Shown here: piece after piece, positions 10,680-23,344 of the stretch | Numbering within the stretch: the first letter of the stretch is position 1 | How the letters are laid out: every line of letters starts with the position of its first letter | Source: Hepsetus odoe | Lineage: Eukaryota > Chordata > Actinopteri > Characiformes > Hepsetidae | Direction: 5' to 3' | Assembly: GCA_017165825.1 (NCBI GenBank) | Contig: CM029370.1 | Location: 28,034,146-28,098,145 of the forward strand | DNA length: 64,000 bases | Position numbers and translations under genes: made by a program | Notes under the pieces: generated by a model | Seen by the model: the letters and a program-made list of their open reading frames with translations, nothing else | Told to the model about the DNA's origin: nothing | Databases searched by the model: none

Positions 10680-11690
10680 TCAAACCAAATCTTGACTTTA
10701 TAGCTGGTTAAAAGAACAATGAGAACCTCACTCTGTAGCACTGCAAGCAGACTTTTACTTCTACAGCTGCCTCAGGAGCACGGGCGCCGATTTACAACTC
10801 ATCTTTGAGGCATCTATCCTTAATGAAGAGGAATCTGAAATGGCTGTCCCTACCACTGAAGGTTAATTCATTATGATGGCTCCTAAATCTCCTCCACAAG
10901 CCTGCTCCACCTCAACAAACAGCTGGATGCAGTTTAGGTGTTAAGCTCAATAACTTAAAGACTACTTTGGGTTGGACTAAACAGCACGGAGACGTTCTTT
11001 CGTCTGTAACGAAGCTGGATTTGGCTGACCTGCGGGTCGACTGCTCTTTGCTTGCGTAAGTTACAGGAGGTTGGTGCAATTTTAATTTCACTCAGCTATT
11101 CCATCCAGTTGCTGTGCCTTCTCTGTGTAACCTGGCAACAGTGCTGGCAGATGTTGGCGTGTCTGTTTCACTTGGTTGTACAGCATGTGTCCAGCAAGCA
11201 GTACAGTGTCTTGAGCTCTGCTTAGCATCCAGCATGTGTTCTCCACCTGCATCTGCACTGCTCTGTTCTCCCCGAACACTACATGTCCATGTCGATTAGC
11301 CCTGCACAGCTGGTCCCTCCTGTGCCATCACTCATGGCCTAGATCCTACACAGCCATTTTGCCAAATTCTTCATTCCACTGTGCTCTTAAAGGGTTTGTC
11401 TGGACAATATCTGTTTAATACAAAACTGTTCTCGACCTAAATGTTGCCAGTCATGCTGAAGACACGGACATGGACAGGATGGCAGCATTGGGCAGACTTT
11501 AGGGAGCAAATTTTATATGAAAGGAAAGCTAGATTAAATTTAGCAGTTGGTCAGTATGCTCAACCGAGACAGCTTAAGTACATTCCAAGACTAAAACTAA
11601 ACTTTGTTTCAAAAGACAATAATGGCAAGAATCTTAACAAGAGAAATTCGAATATTATCTTAGACTTTTTGTGCAAACTTAAATCATGAT
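10680..11690. other. No feature seen
   Basis: Unique-looking sequence; ORFs of 60-82 codons near 11088-11689 carry no recognisable motif. Confidence 0.45.
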
Positions 11691-11692
11691 AT

Positions 11693-11752
11693 CCGGGAAT
11701 CAAACCCATGACCTTTGGATCCTGGGGCCTAGTATCCAATTGCTAGGGCACA
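11693..11752 (-). repeat. SINE-A head fragment
   Basis: Complement of the SINE-A B-box and head: GGGAATCAAACCCATGACC, TGGATCCTGGGGCCTAGT, TTGCTAGG. It is followed within 15 bases by CATTCATCCATCCATCCAT, resembling the (GGAT)n tail of the chimeric family. This is possibly another internally deleted copy, but no clear flanking duplication is visible. Confidence 0.45.
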
Positions 11753-12139
11753 AAAGGTTTTCCATTCATCCATCCATCCATAAAACCTTAATGCTTGCCT
11801 ACTAATTCAAAAATGGCCCCATTTTGCATCAAACTAAGCATTTTCTTCTCTCAAGCAGGACATAAACGTAGTTCAAACTTCTCCTGATCATCAGAACTTA
11901 TAATTCTTCAATTAGTGATTGTAAGGCTGCCTCTTCCTGTCTTAAACTTACACAACTAATGCTCCACAACCTAAATTATGTGTACCATGTACTTACACAA
12001 AACACTTCTTTGTCCTGTCGTCTGTCTTATTTGGTAACTTCCGTAACTTCGCCTTGAAATCCTTGAGGAGCTCTAGTGGCTCGCAGCTCTTAATTCAATT
12101 CTAGTTGTTTCAGTGTGAGGGATGTTTCCTTTGGAAAGT

Positions 12140-12312
12140 ACAAGGCGCTCATGAAGGTCCCTCTGGATGAGAGTGTCAGCCAAAAATTGTAAGTGTAAAT
12201 GTAAATGCATGTCTCTGGACTGTTGGAGGAAACCGGAACCCCCGGAGGAAACCACACAGTTGCAAATGCACGCAGATAGCATCCCTAGATGGGAATTGAA
12301 CCCAGAACCTTC
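12140..12312. repeat. SINE-C tail (+) abutting SINE-B piece (-)
   Basis: 12150-12210 is a plus-strand SINE-C 3' end (CCCTCTGGATGAGAGTGTC, GTAAGTGTAAATGTAAATGC). 12218-12312 is a minus-strand SINE-B 5' half (GGACTGTTGGAGGAAACCGG, CCGGAGGAAACC, GGGAATTGAACCCAGAACC). Both are truncated. Confidence 0.55.
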
Positions 12313-14528
12313 TCAATGTGAAACAAATTAAGGCGAAAGATATTGTGTGAATATTACAAATCACTATAAGTCACAATATTCTTCACCCAGAGGCCTGGAT
12401 TTACACTCTGGGTTGCCTTTGTTATCCCTGAATCACTGAATCATAGTCCAGAGGTGCACAACTATCATCTTGAAGAGCCAATGTTTAGTGATTTCTGTCC
12501 AAACATGCCTCATCTGTTCCTTGCCAGATTAAGTGAGTTTGTTTAATTAGGGGAGCTACCAAATTGTGCTGGGAAGTACCGAAGTTGTTCACCCTGGCCA
12601 TGGACCACTAAAGAAGCCAACTTCAGATCCAAACAACCAAATGTTTTGGCTGATTGACTAAGTGGGCAGTGCCAGTAAGAGGGGAAAATGTGTAAAATGA
12701 CCAAAGTATTGCATGAACATCCTGTAAAAGGTGTGGTCAACAGAGAACCATGGGTTTCCCATTGCATCATGCCTCCAAACTAGAGTAGATCACAGTGATC
12801 ATCTAACACTGCCAGCATTGCCGGATCAAACAAACACGAAGGCTGTACGAAGTGTTTACCCACAACAGAATCACCGCAGCCAAATGAATGCCGGTGTATC
12901 CTGGAGACCAAAGTCACTACACAGTGCACCCTGGAGACCAGTTCAGAGTGCTCTGCAAAGTTTACTCCGATTTATCCAAGAGTAACTGCTCTTGAATCCT
13001 GACAAAGGGTCAGGAACTCTCTTTCGGCTTATGCTGCAACATGACGGCATCTTCCAGATTCACACCCTGCCTTCGTGCTTATGTTTATCCGTCGGCTCGC
13101 TTCCTGTGATGTGTAAAATTGCTTTAGTGTCCATGCTGGTTTGATCATATCCATGTTGAGTCTTTGATGGGCAGCCATGATTTTTTGCTTTTTATATTGG
13201 CACTAAACATAGATTTATGACCTGCCAATACTCAATTTAGAACATATTTTCTTTATTTGAGGGATGTCAAAATGTCTGGCACGAAGAATAAATAGCTTGC
13301 ATATATTTCTTTGAGAGGTGCAGAACATGTTTTCAGAAAAAAAAAAAACTTGTCAAGGATGCCAAGAGGAAACGATAAGAGAATTCCAGATACCTGCATA
13401 TCTTTAAAAACAGTGGTAGGCTAACAAATCGGTCTCCTCCCTGCTAATGCTGGTTTAACGGGTGTTTAAAGGAATCAGTTAGCCTGTGAAATGATCACAC
13501 AGCAGCTGACAGTTGATGATGATGTCTGTCATCACGCTTCATTCATTTAGCCAGCATTTCGGCATGCGTCTTTAACTCCCAAGCTGCACAAACAAACCTG
13601 GAGGTAACAAAGACATTGTATTGTTTCTTTCCTTTTTGCCATAACTCAGTGCACAGCTCAAGATTTTGCAGAGTTTTAACAAATATATGTGCTCAGTATT
13701 TAAAAAAAAATGTAAAAAAATCTGGCAACCTCACTGCCAGCCCCACCGACTCGAGATAAAATACGCGTGTCCGCCAGTGAAATATGAAACACGGAAACAT
13801 AAAAGTCCTTCAGTCCTAATTCCGTTGAAGAAAACATCAAACTATCTGGACAATATCTGGAAAAAGTGTCAATTTAGGAACGTTTGAAGAACATCCACCT
13901 CGATTCATTTGAGGGAATTAGTTTCACAAGCAATTACACACTCAGATGAGCCTCCAGCAGGGAAATGTGAGGCCATTTTAGAAATATACGCTGTCTGTTC
14001 AAGGTTTAGGGAAACCGTGCTTTGGTTCATTAGTTCGCTTGAACGATGTAAGGATCTAGCTATTTTTCTTGGCAGCATCATCATCCATGCATTTCATCTG
14101 TCACTCGTTAATACTCAGGTGTTTAAATTGACCTTGAGTTTCAATGTGTGCTCTTAAAGCTAAAAAGTACAAGTTTGCAGGGAAGGTTAACCATAAAAGT
14201 AGTGATTCAGTCAATTACTGACATTCTCACGCTATTTCTAGCACAGAAACCACATTTTTTTTTAAATAAAATTGATGCATCAAGGAAATCCTGCTGTGAA
14301 ATACCTTAAACTTGGGTTCGGGATGAGAATGATTCTAGGATTCTAGAAGCTGAGCTTTAAGGCATAGATATTTAAAAGATATTTTGTAAATGGTACAGGA
14401 AACAAGCGTCCCAAACTTAGAATATGTGCAGAACAGATGCTGCAAAGAAACACGTCAATCCGCATGGTAATGAAAAACAACACCTTATATGGAAGTTCTG
14501 GGGGTGCATTGTGTAAGTCAAGGCTATG
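12313..14528. other. No feature seen
   Basis: About 2.2 kb of unique-looking sequence. Short A-rich runs lie at 13339-13349 and 13700-13720. ORFs near 12731-12985, 13666-13887 and 13909-14157 lack known motifs. Confidence 0.45.
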
Positions 14529-14791
14529 TGAAAGAAAGTGAAAGTGACAACCCTTGTCATTGCGAGGTCACAGCACTGCACACAGTGAACCACAACGAAA
14601 TTGGACCTCTGCTTTTAACCCATGCACACAAACACCGTGCAGCAGTGGGCAGCTATTGAAAGGGCCCAGGGAGCAGTGATGGGGACGGTACCTTGCTCAG
14701 GGGTACCTCAGGGCAACCTACTTTTTGAGGGAATCGAACCCACAATCTTCCAATACAGGGCAACTCCCTACCCACTAGGCCACCGCTGCCC
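14529..14791 (-). repeat. SINE-A full-length copy (GTTGCC subfamily)
   Basis: Minus strand, complete: tail GTGAAAGAAAGTGAAAGTGA, CTTGTCATTGCGAGGTCAC, TTGGACCTCTGCTTTTAACC, AGTGGGCAGCTATTGAAAG, core GGTACCTTGCTCAGGGG, B-box complement GGAATCGAACCC, CAATCTTCCAATACAGGGC, head CCCACTAGGCCACCGCTGCC. The GATTGTGGGTTCGATTCC-type B-box marks a subfamily also seen in the dimeric copies at 33.7 and 35.9 kb. Confidence 0.85.
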
Positions 14792-14917
14792 AAGGTAACA
14801 ATGTAACATTAAAGTTAATGATGGCATTTAAAATGTCAAACAAGAATAACATAAAAAAAAACCCTGCATATGAAACTGTAAAACAGGTCGCGTATGTGCC
14901 GTAATTTAAATGGATTT

Positions 14918-14950
14918 TTTTTTATTTAATTTTTTTTTAGTTTTTTTTAA
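14918..14950 (+). repeat. T-rich simple sequence
   Basis: Runs of T interrupted by single A bases (TTTTTTTTATTTAATTTTTT). Low complexity only. Confidence 0.7.
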
Positions 14951-15129
14951 TACATTTATGATCAGTTTTAGTACAATTGGTTGAAAAATCATCATTTTCC
15001 AGGTTGATAGAGACTCTCTATCATGCACATTCATGAAGCCTTTCAAATTTTCTCAAAACAACACAGTGTAGCAAAAATGAGCAGAGCATTCTGGATCTTC
15101 TAGGTGTGATAAATGATTATGCCAAGCGT

Positions 15130-15347
15130 TAGAAGCACAGCACATAGTGAACCACAACAAAACAACCTCTGCTTTTAACCCACACGCTCCGTGCAGCAGT
15201 GGGCAGCCATATCCAGCACCCATGGAGCAGTGATGGGGACAGTGCCTTGCTCAAGGGTACCTCAGGTCAACCTACTGGTCTGGGATTCAAACCCATGACC
15301 TTCTGATCCTGGTGCCTCATCCCTAAACACCAGGCCAGGGCTGCCTC
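15130..15347 (-). repeat. SINE-A copy, tail eroded
   Basis: Minus strand: CACATAGTGAACCACAAC, CTCTGCTTTTAACCCACACG, GTGGGCAGCCATATCCAGC, core GTGCCTTGCTCAAGGGTACC, B-box complement GGGATTCAAACCCATGACC, head CTAAACACCAGGCCAGGGC. Member of the older subfamily with a CAGGATCAGAAGGTCATGGG-type head. Confidence 0.8.
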
Positions 15348-16205
15348 AATTATTTTGAGGCATTATTCTAAATATATATATTTAACTAAATGCAGCCTTG
15401 CTGCAAACAGCAGAACCATCTCTTACCACACTCTCTGCACATGTGCCAAAGCCTAAAGAACCTAAAAGCATCGTGGTACAAGATGCTTGGATGCAGGTTG
15501 TTTCTCCATCCTCACTGTCTGTTGCCCTCTAATGCAGATGAGCCAGGATAAGTTGACGAACTCACACACAGCTGAGCAGACATCTGGATTCCATGCACAG
15601 GTCTTAAGGCCAGAGGACACATGCTATAATTATTTTCTACCCCCTTAATTCCTCTTTGTGCACGAGATAAAGGCATATAAACCAGCCGCGGTGCCTTGTG
15701 GGGTCATCAGATGGACCAAAATAAGAGCGTTTCCTCGAAAGGAATGGATTATCAATAGCGTTTGATGGCGTTATTAATGTTAAATATTTAACAGCTTTTG
15801 GTTCGGAGCTGCAATTTCAGATGTAAACTTTGACAGCACATCTGTAAACACTTTCAGTGGTCAGGAAAACAGCTTTGTTTCACCAAAATGGAATGTGTTC
15901 ATTTTCCTCTTTTCGAGTCAACATCCATCTAAAGCACCTTCAGACCCTTGTGAAAGCGTTGTCTTTAGCAGTTATTGAATGCTCAACTGACAAATAAAGC
16001 AGTTCCAAATGGTGTTCTACTTAGCAAAGCAATTCAGTCAAGCCAGAAGCAAGGATCTGGTGGCTTAAACACGTCCATTTAAGGCATCGGCAAACTGCCT
16101 TTACATAATTGCAAAATCCCGTCTGGGCTTCCTGTCGCAGAGATTGCCTCAGTTCCTCGGGTCTGGGCACCAAGAGGCACAAACGAACCAATATCCGTTA
16201 CTCCA
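15348..16205. other. No feature seen
   Basis: Unique-looking sequence with no recognisable repeat or coding signal. Confidence 0.45.
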
Positions 16206-16209
16206 CAAT

Positions 16210-16545
16210 TGGGTGCAATTTTTGGTAAGGACCTACCTGCTACTCCATGAGCCTCAGTTTCGATCCTTGGCCCCGCCCTAGTCCTGCACACCTGGTGTCT
16301 ATTCATGCGTCGGGTGTCCCTCGTCTGTGTGTGTTGGTCTTGGCTGGTTGACTCTTCTCTGCTGGTTCTGTGTATTGTTGGGTAAGTACCATCATCCATA
16401 TTCATTCCCATGTGTGTCTTAACCCCTTAGTCTTGTTATCCTTGCTTATTATCTGTTTTGGCGTATAGTCCTGTGTTCTGTTGGTTTCATTTAATAAAGT
16501 CTGTTCCTACTCGTGCATACATCCTGCTACCAGCACTCCTGACAA
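16210..16545 (+). repeat. Possible retroelement 3' end with AATAAA
   Basis: A pyrimidine- and GT-rich stretch (GTCCCTCGTCTGTGTGTGTT, CTGTGTATTGTTGGG, TTAGTCTTGTTATCC) ending in TTTAATAAAGTCTGTTCC and CCTGCTACCAGCACTCCTG. This composition resembles the 3' region or LTR of fish retroelements, but no coding part, terminal repeat or duplication is visible. Tentative. Confidence 0.25.
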
Positions 16546-16649
16546 ATCCCCCCAGATGTAGCAAATTGCTGAAGCCAACCAGGCTTTTTTATAATTTTTT
16601 CTTCCATTTTCTGCAATATTCCTTCCTGGTTTTACAGCACGTTTAGTAA

Positions 16650-16679
16650 ACATCATCACATCATCACATCATCACATCA
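16650..16679 (+). repeat. Short tandem repeat (ACATCATC)n
   Basis: An 8-base unit ACATCATC repeated about 3.5 times. Confidence 0.8.
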
Positions 16680-18976
16680 GTACTGTCAACACCTGGTCTT
16701 TGTGCACTTGTTGTGTATATTTAACCTACAAATGAACATGGCTGTGAGCTCCTGCTGATGTGGGTTTAAGCCTGCTTTCTCTTTCCATTCCGGAAAGTGT
16801 TCAAAAAGTGTGCGAGTGAGTCATCAAAAGACCAAATTTTGGCCTTTAAAACCATCAGTATTGAATTGTTTTGCTCCCAAAACACTGGAATCCAGTTTTT
16901 TAACAAGCCTTTCCTGGTTGAAGTGGGAGGGAAGGGATACACATGTAAGAGCAGTTTCACTACATTTCATATCATAATAATGCAAATAATTTGAATAATA
17001 ATAAAAATAATTTAATATAAAACTAATAATTTTTAAGTTTTCTCTGTAAAAATGAATTATAAAGCAAATATCCATGTATGGATAAAGTAAACGCCTCTGT
17101 TAATGATGCTGATTTTAGATGCACTTTATTTTTTATCTCTAGATTATTGAGTGTTATGGCGTCTGATGGCACATTTGGAAGGGTGTCATCACTTCAAACT
17201 TGTAACGTAGGTATGTAGCACCCTGCTGATTGGTGAGGTTTCCATTACTTGTTAGCTTCATAGCTTCAGTGCGATTCTAAAGATGTCTGGCTGATGGATT
17301 ACATCTGGCGGAAGTGGAAAAATGTGAGAAAAAAATTTCGCCAGTCCATTCTTTCTGATAGTACTGAAAATCCCACTTTCCACTCCAGTCTGTCTGCGCC
17401 GGAGGCTTCTCGCTGGGGTTTAGCGAGACACAGCATGTCTGCAGCACTCTGTGATGGACGGCTCTGTTTCTCAACCTCTCAAAGTCTGGCTGTCTGCTGT
17501 CGGAGCCAAGGCCAGAGAGTCAGCAGCGTTCTGGGAAAGAGGCTTGTGGTGTCCGAGTCCAGAACTGAGCGGAGGGGAGGGCCGGGATCAGCAGGGGGTG
17601 CAATTTCCTTTCCTTAATATTGATAATCCATCAGAATAGATCAACGCTTTTCTTTCAACGATTTCTTTTCTCGCACAGATATTTTTTTCACCTTTAATAA
17701 AGCACGGTAAATGAATCAGGTGCTCTATATTGCACTCACTTTTTGGTGTGCTCTGATTAAACTGATAATTTAAGGGATGTCCTGCATTTATTGCATCATT
17801 GCATTCCTCTTAAACATCAGTTTAGCACACTGCATGCATAATGCTTAACCACATAAAGCATTTAACTCATTTTAAAAATGGAAACTCCGTTTTATTTGGG
17901 GAATGATGATACTCTGGAGTTCTTGCCAGTTTTCTTTAGCAACCCTCGTACTGGATCTGTGTGTAGCATAACTGCCAAAATAAAACAGATGAGACTAAAC
18001 GGAGGAGCTGTGCCATGACAGAGGAGGTGTCTCTTCTAAAAGAGAGTTTAATTAATCACATGAGATGGAAAGCTCGTTCTTTTCTCACGGGTCTCTCTCC
18101 CCACCCCTAACGTGTTTCCCATCAGGCAGGTTGACCTTTGTGAGCTGATCTGCAACATGTGAAAGGTTTGCGCGCTGTCCCCGCTCACTGGGAGACTGGA
18201 CGCTCACACTTGGCATGACGCGACCAGGCCCTTCCCAGAACCGGGACAGTTTGCACTAGCTTGCTCGGAGTTATGTAACCAGGACAGACGCTCTCTTTTT
18301 GATGATCACATGATCCTGTGTGTCGTGCTGAAGTCTCTATTTAAATTGGCTTATTTCTGAAAGAAAAATCTGTCTTAAATCTCTGTTAAATTAACACCTA
18401 CAGCATGAAGTTGCGGTACATCTGCGCCAGATGAACACTGGTGCTCCGTCAACACGGAGGATTTGACTTGGCTGGCTAAATCAAAAGGTTTACAGCCAAA
18501 ATGATCTATAAATGACTAGCGTCACATAATTAATGGTTGAAGTTTTGTTATTGTGACACTTTATGAAAGTGGAACTCAAGAAACATTAAAACCTCATATA
18601 ATCTGATACCGTGTCTTTGTTTTTTTAATTTGTACAGTTTGTACAGTTTATATGTCCCCTACTGTTGCACACATGGTTGTATTTTGCACGGTGCATGATG
18701 TTGTAACTGTGAGACACCATTCAGGTAAGAGCTTTAGTGTATCTTGATAAATACGTCTACATTTCCATAAAAAAAGGCTTTTTCCCAGAAGCATCACTTG
18801 TTTCAAGAGAATATGATTCACCAGACCAGGCCACTTACTCCTGTTGATCTATGGTCTAGTTCTGATGCTCACAAACACAATGGAGTTGTTTTGGGTGATG
18901 GACAGGAGGCTCACTGAAAGGTCTGCCTCTACTTATCCTTCCTTTATAATCCCACGAATGGGAAATTTGTTCTCTC
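16680..18976. other. No feature seen
   Basis: About 2.3 kb without a recognised repeat. ORFs of 62-107 codons near 17277-17639 overlap in several frames and lack known motifs. The segment near 16975-17060 is very AT-rich. Confidence 0.45.
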
Positions 18977-18977
18977 C

Positions 18978-19135
18978 CATACACACATGTGCTGCTATTG
19001 AAAGCGCCCGGGGAGCAGTGATGGGGACGGCACCTTGCTCAAGGGTACCTCAGGGCAACCTACTGGGAAGGGGTTCGAACCCCCAATCCTCCAAGCATGT
19101 GGCTAACGCCCTAACCACTAGGCCACCGCTGCTCC
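18978..19135 (-). repeat. SINE-A copy, tail missing
   Basis: Minus strand: CCCATACACACATGTGCTGC, TATTGAAAGCGCCCGGGG, core GGCACCTTGCTCAAGGGTAC, B-box complement GGGGTTCGAACCCCC, CTCCAAGCATGTGGCTAACG, head CTAACCACTAGGCCACCGCT. The 3' third is absent and a short deletion joins the GCATGGGTTAAA region to the AATAGC block. The perfect B-box suggests a young subfamily. Confidence 0.8.
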
Positions 19136-19239
19136 ATAGAAATTAGAAAATGTTGGGTCTTTGACAACTGATGATTTATGGACTTTGGAAATGTAGAATT
19201 GTCAGTTTTCTTAAACAACTTCTTCATGTGGGAATTCCT

Positions 19240-19640
19240 ATTCCTTCGTTTCTCTCCACTTGTCTGGTAATGGAGAGAAAAAGATGGTGCCAGCTGGAGG
19301 AGAAAGGCAGCCCAGATATTCTCCTCCACAGCCTCTTCTACCACCTCCTCCTGGGCAGCTCCAGGTCTGCTGAGCTGATCCGCCCCTTCGTCTCCTCCCA
19401 TTTGGTCTTTCTTGAAACAGCTCCTCCTGAAGCCACCAAGGAGGCATTTTGACTAGGTACCCAAACCATGTCAGTGGGCTCCTTTCAATGGGGAGAAGCA
19501 GTGGTTCTACCACAAACTCCTCAGCCTCTCCCTAGGGTCGAGCCCAGGAGGAAACTAATTTCCACCAATTGAATCGACAATCTCATTCTCTCTCTACACA
19601 GAACTCGTGGCCACAGGTGTGGTCTGAAACATTGCTGAAC
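19240..19640 (-). pseudogene. LINE remnant, C-terminal region (Rex1/L2-like)
   Basis: On the minus strand a segment reads RSPLTWFGYLVKMPPWW and then a G/R-rich stretch (NGRRRRGG). This matches the layout of the C-terminal tail of several fish non-LTR reverse-transcriptase proteins: a W-F/L-G-H-like motif, a basic RPRGR-like patch and a W-R-D region. Further plus-strand sequence at 19540-19625 (CCCAGGAGGAAACTAATTTC, CAGAACTCGTGGCCACAGG) is of the kind that precedes the repeat end in such elements. The reverse transcriptase core is absent and frames are broken. The clade (Rex1/Babar or L2) is an inference from memory of the family. Confidence 0.4.
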
Positions 19641-20339
19641 TTCATGAACTTCATCTTGTAGTGAGAACTGCCCTCAAGCATCCTCAAGGAGCCTAACCTT
19701 TCCCATCTAGCTCCATGCGTAAGCTTTTCTACACTTTTCAATAAAAAAATGAAACTTCTGGCACTTAAGCTCTAATATCTGGGGAAAATTGTAGATGGTG
19801 ACTTCTTATGGGCCTATAAGCGCAATATTTGGCTGCAAAATCGTTAATCAACGGTTGCTAATCAACAATGCACTTTTTACCAAGGTTACGAGAATGAAGA
19901 ACAGATGTTATGAACCTCTGATGTATGTAGCTAAATGTTGTAAATGTAAATTCACTCCAATGGTCCATTACATCCATCTGGCGACCTTCTACTCCATTTC
20001 ACCCTCACTCATGAAAAAGACCCTATTCCCAACTTGGATGGAGTAAACACACGTTTTCTGGCATAGCAACAGATTTAGAGCTGCAGGTCCTCATCCTTAC
20101 CATTTCATACCTTCTACAAACCCCCTTCGATACTGGATGTCAAAGCTTTACAACAACAGAACCACATTATTTGCAAAAAAATTTAAAAATGTCTTTTTAA
20201 TTCAACAACCAAAGTTGTATATTAAATCAGCGCTATCTTCCAGAGCTGATGGGAGCTCAATGATGAGGGTAGGGAACTCTTTCTGATCTCTTCAAACCGA
20301 ATTAGATTTCAAAACTTCTTCTGCATTTAGAAATCGACG

Positions 20340-20660
20340 AGGTGGATCAATTTCTTCTGGTTCTTTGCATCTTCCTCATTCACACCAGCCACCTCCATGT
20401 CCCTTCTCACCAAATCCACAAGCCTGCTCTTTGTCCTTCCTCTTCTCCTCTTTCCTGGCAGCTCCATTCTCCACATCCGATATAATCGGATAATTATCGA
20501 TATAATCCTCCTCTCTCCTATGAACCTGTTCAAACCACCACAACCTTGCATCTCTAACTTAGTCTTCATATCGTCCAACCTGAGCTGTCCCTGACATACT
20601 TGTTCCTAATCCTGTCCATCCTCGTCCCTCCGAATACAAATCTCTGCGTTTGTCCTCAAA
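20340..20660 (-). pseudogene. RTE LINE 3' fragment, degraded
   Basis: Minus-strand sequence matches the C-terminal 100 or so codons of the RTE protein at 38880-40499: KRRRGRTKSRLVDLVRRDME near 20390-20450 corresponds to the GKRRRGRPKRRFMDVVREDM stretch of the intact copy, and the complement of CATCGTCCAACCTGAGCTGT at 20566-20590 corresponds to its DQVGHFGDK region. It contains a 30-base AT-rich insertion near 20475-20505 and several frame breaks. The usual 3' terminal block before the GAA-rich tail is not preserved. Confidence 0.7.
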
Positions 20661-21840
20661 ATAGATCTCGCAGCACTAAGTAATTGAACGGGACTGAGGA
20701 GTCCATCTTGTGGGAAACGATGGCAGCTGTTGGCTGAAATGTTTTTATCATTTGGTGGGATAGCAGCTGAAAAAGCTCTTTCAACGAGCTCCCATGTTGA
20801 ATGCATCAGGCATTTCATTTAATGCTACAGCTGCAGCAGCTTTGCTGTCAACAGTTTAGAGCGATAATTGAAATCATTCAATTGTTCAAAAGTAAAAGGG
20901 TTTTTGTTTGCTCACATAGTGCGCTATATAGCATCGCTCCTTACTCAGGTGGCCGTAAGTTTAGGGATTTTGGAAGGGAACTTTGTCCACGAGCAACACT
21001 TGCGCACGGCATACTGTTACTTAACCACACCGCAGGAACCTTCTTTAGATATCGGCACATTTAATGAGTCTGGTTTTTCTTCATCAGTCAGAGAATAGGA
21101 AACACTCATACTTTTGCAGTTATTAGTTGGCGAGCAGTGACCACAAAATGTTCTTCTTTGCCGTTTATGAAGTCATGGGTGGAAAAAGTCCAAAAACAGT
21201 TCTTGAAGTTGAAATCCGCTCATTAGCAAATGAACGCGGTGATGTCAAGTTTACTTTCAAGCCCTAAAAATAGTCTACCCCATGGGACAAGCGTTCTAAC
21301 CTTAGTGCGTTCTGCGAGACAAAACATCCTCCGTCGTGGCTGAGGGATAAGTCTAAAGGCCCTTTACTGGGCCCAGATGTTCATATTTACAACCTCATTA
21401 TGGATTCCTTTGATTTCAACATCTTTTCACAGATTAAGTCTCGTAAAAACCACAGGGCTGCTGTTTTCCACTGACAAACACGCTACAAAAGAACATCACC
21501 CTGGGTAGTCAATGAATAAAATTAAATCAATATCATGCTTTTCAAAGAACGCCGGTGCTTACGGCCTCACCAAACCGTGTTTCTATAAACAACACGCTTA
21601 AAAGCACTCCTGAAGGATGCAATCACTTTACTGCTATCATCGTTACAGCTACAACTGTCCAAGACTCAGCACGCAATGGTGCTGAAGAGAGTTTTATCTC
21701 TTCATTTATTATTCCTTATTTGTGGGATCTGTTTGGATTTGCAACTTCTTGGTCACTTTTTTTTTCTTCATTACCGTTGAGACTCCAAAATATACGTTTG
21801 TTCCTCCCACTTATTAGTAAGACTGACATACAAATCATCT
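20660..21840. other. No feature seen
   Basis: Unique-looking sequence with no recognised repeats. Confidence 0.45.
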
Positions 21841-22079
21841 GAAAATGGATCAGTGTGTAACAGCTGCTCTTTCTGGAGAGCAATCCATCTAGTGGACTCC
21901 AGCATCAACAAGACAGCCAGATGCCCACAGAGAAGACCAGATGAAACAACCACTGTCTGCACTGACCCTGATTATCTATGGCCATTCTTGGGGTTGGGGG
22001 TTCTATTTTGTTTGGAAAGAAAGGGGTTTCCTACAGAGTGAGTCTGTTGGGCATGTCTGCTGCAACCTGAGCCTGGAGA

Positions 22080-22172
22080 AATATTCTTCAATAATTTATT
22101 AGAATTTCAGGAAAGTCTGGCTCTTTGGAAGCAGAAATAATGGGGTGGTTCAAGACTTTTGCACAGCACTGT
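22080..22172 (+). repeat. Tc1-like element end fragment
   Basis: TTCAGGAAAGTCTGGCTCTT followed by GTTCAAGACTTTTGCACAGC and ACTGTAT. The last part is the kind of terminal inverted repeat (read inward as ACAGTGCTGTGCAAAAG) seen at 49173 and 35673 in this window. The rest of the element is not recognisable. Confidence 0.5.
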
Positions 22173-22904
22173 ATTGCAGGGCGTCCCAAACTCAGAATGT
22201 GTTTGAAATAGCCTAGAAACTTCTACAAATCATGGCCCAAATAAATGACGAAGCTCAGGCAGCTCAGCAGAACCTTTAACTGGCCTGATGATCTTTTTCT
22301 GACTCAATAAATATGGTGGCTGATGTTTGTCAGCTGGATGTCAGGGTGAAGAGAGAAATGTGGCCATTTCCAAAGTGTCAAATGCATTTGTGCCGTGTTT
22401 ATGCTGCTTTTGGCATGATTCATTCCTCAACTCACTCGCTATAATGTCAACTGACTGGAGGATGAGAGAGTTGCAGCTGAGTAGATTAAAATTTCTGGAA
22501 CGGAGAGGTTTCGATGCAGCTTCGGTCTCCAAGTGATCGCCCGAACTGTTTTTCTGAGCAACGGTGACTTGTTTTCAGTTCACATGGACATGAAGCACTG
22601 TGTTAAATATTTAAAACCATATTTGTATCGGTTTGTGCTTCATGCTTTTTCTCGGTTTGAGAAATGGTGGCCACTTTACTCATATGGTTCAATTTCTGGA
22701 TCATTTTTTGTAGTAAAAAAATGTAAACAGCTTCCATAATGGACCAACGACATGAACCACAGGTTGAAAAACACTGGCCTTCCACGTACTGCTTATAAAC
22801 AGACTGGTAGTGGAGAGGATGTCGAAATTTTCCAGGACTCCAAAGATACATAGATGATGTAATTTGACCAAATTGTTTAAAGGGTCGTGGGCGGTGCTGG
22901 AGCT

Positions 22905-22975
22905 TCTCTCAGCTCTCAAAGGGCAAAAGGTGGAGAAAACCCTGGACAGGTTGCCCAGTCAATCTCCGTATGGGA
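22905..22975 (-). repeat. SINE-B fragment
   Basis: Short minus-strand piece: CTCAAAGGGCAAAAGGTGG, AAACCCTGGACAGGTTGCC, CAGTCAATC, the complement of the SINE-B GACTGGCAACCTGTCCAGGG segment. Confidence 0.5.
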
Positions 22976-23094
22976 AATCCTGCTTCCTGTAGTGCCCTGC
23001 CATCAATTCAGGAGAATCTAACTGCTGAAATAAGAGTCAGGTTGACCCACAGCACTGATGGAAGAATAAAAAGAAAGAAAAAAGCCCAAAATGC

Positions 23095-23155
23095 ACTAGG
23101 TGGTGGTCCAGTGGTAGGATAATTGCCTATGAACCAGGAGGTCGCAGGTTCTTCC
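23095..23155 (+). repeat. SINE-C head fragment
   Basis: GGTGGTCCAGTGGTAGGATA (tRNA-like A-box region) and CAGGAGGTCGCAGGTTC (B-box). It breaks off directly after the B-box. Confidence 0.55.
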
Positions 23156-23344
23156 ATTGGGTGTCAATATCTCGACAGCTTTCCCTGCAGGTCTTAAGGT
23201 TTTTTAGTTTTGAACTTCTACATAGAGTGAGGTGCCAACGTTTTGATCCGCCTCCTTTCTTCATAATTCGACAATAGGTGCAGTTATTTAATGACATTTC
23301 TGCAAACATCCATGCGTGCACAGTCCATAACACATGTTTCTATT

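Noticed and set aside
19240..19640. RTE assignment for the antisense LINE remnant
   Set aside because: The W-F-G motif is shared by several LINE clades, and the surrounding residues do not match the RTE protein in this window; Rex1/L2-type fits better.
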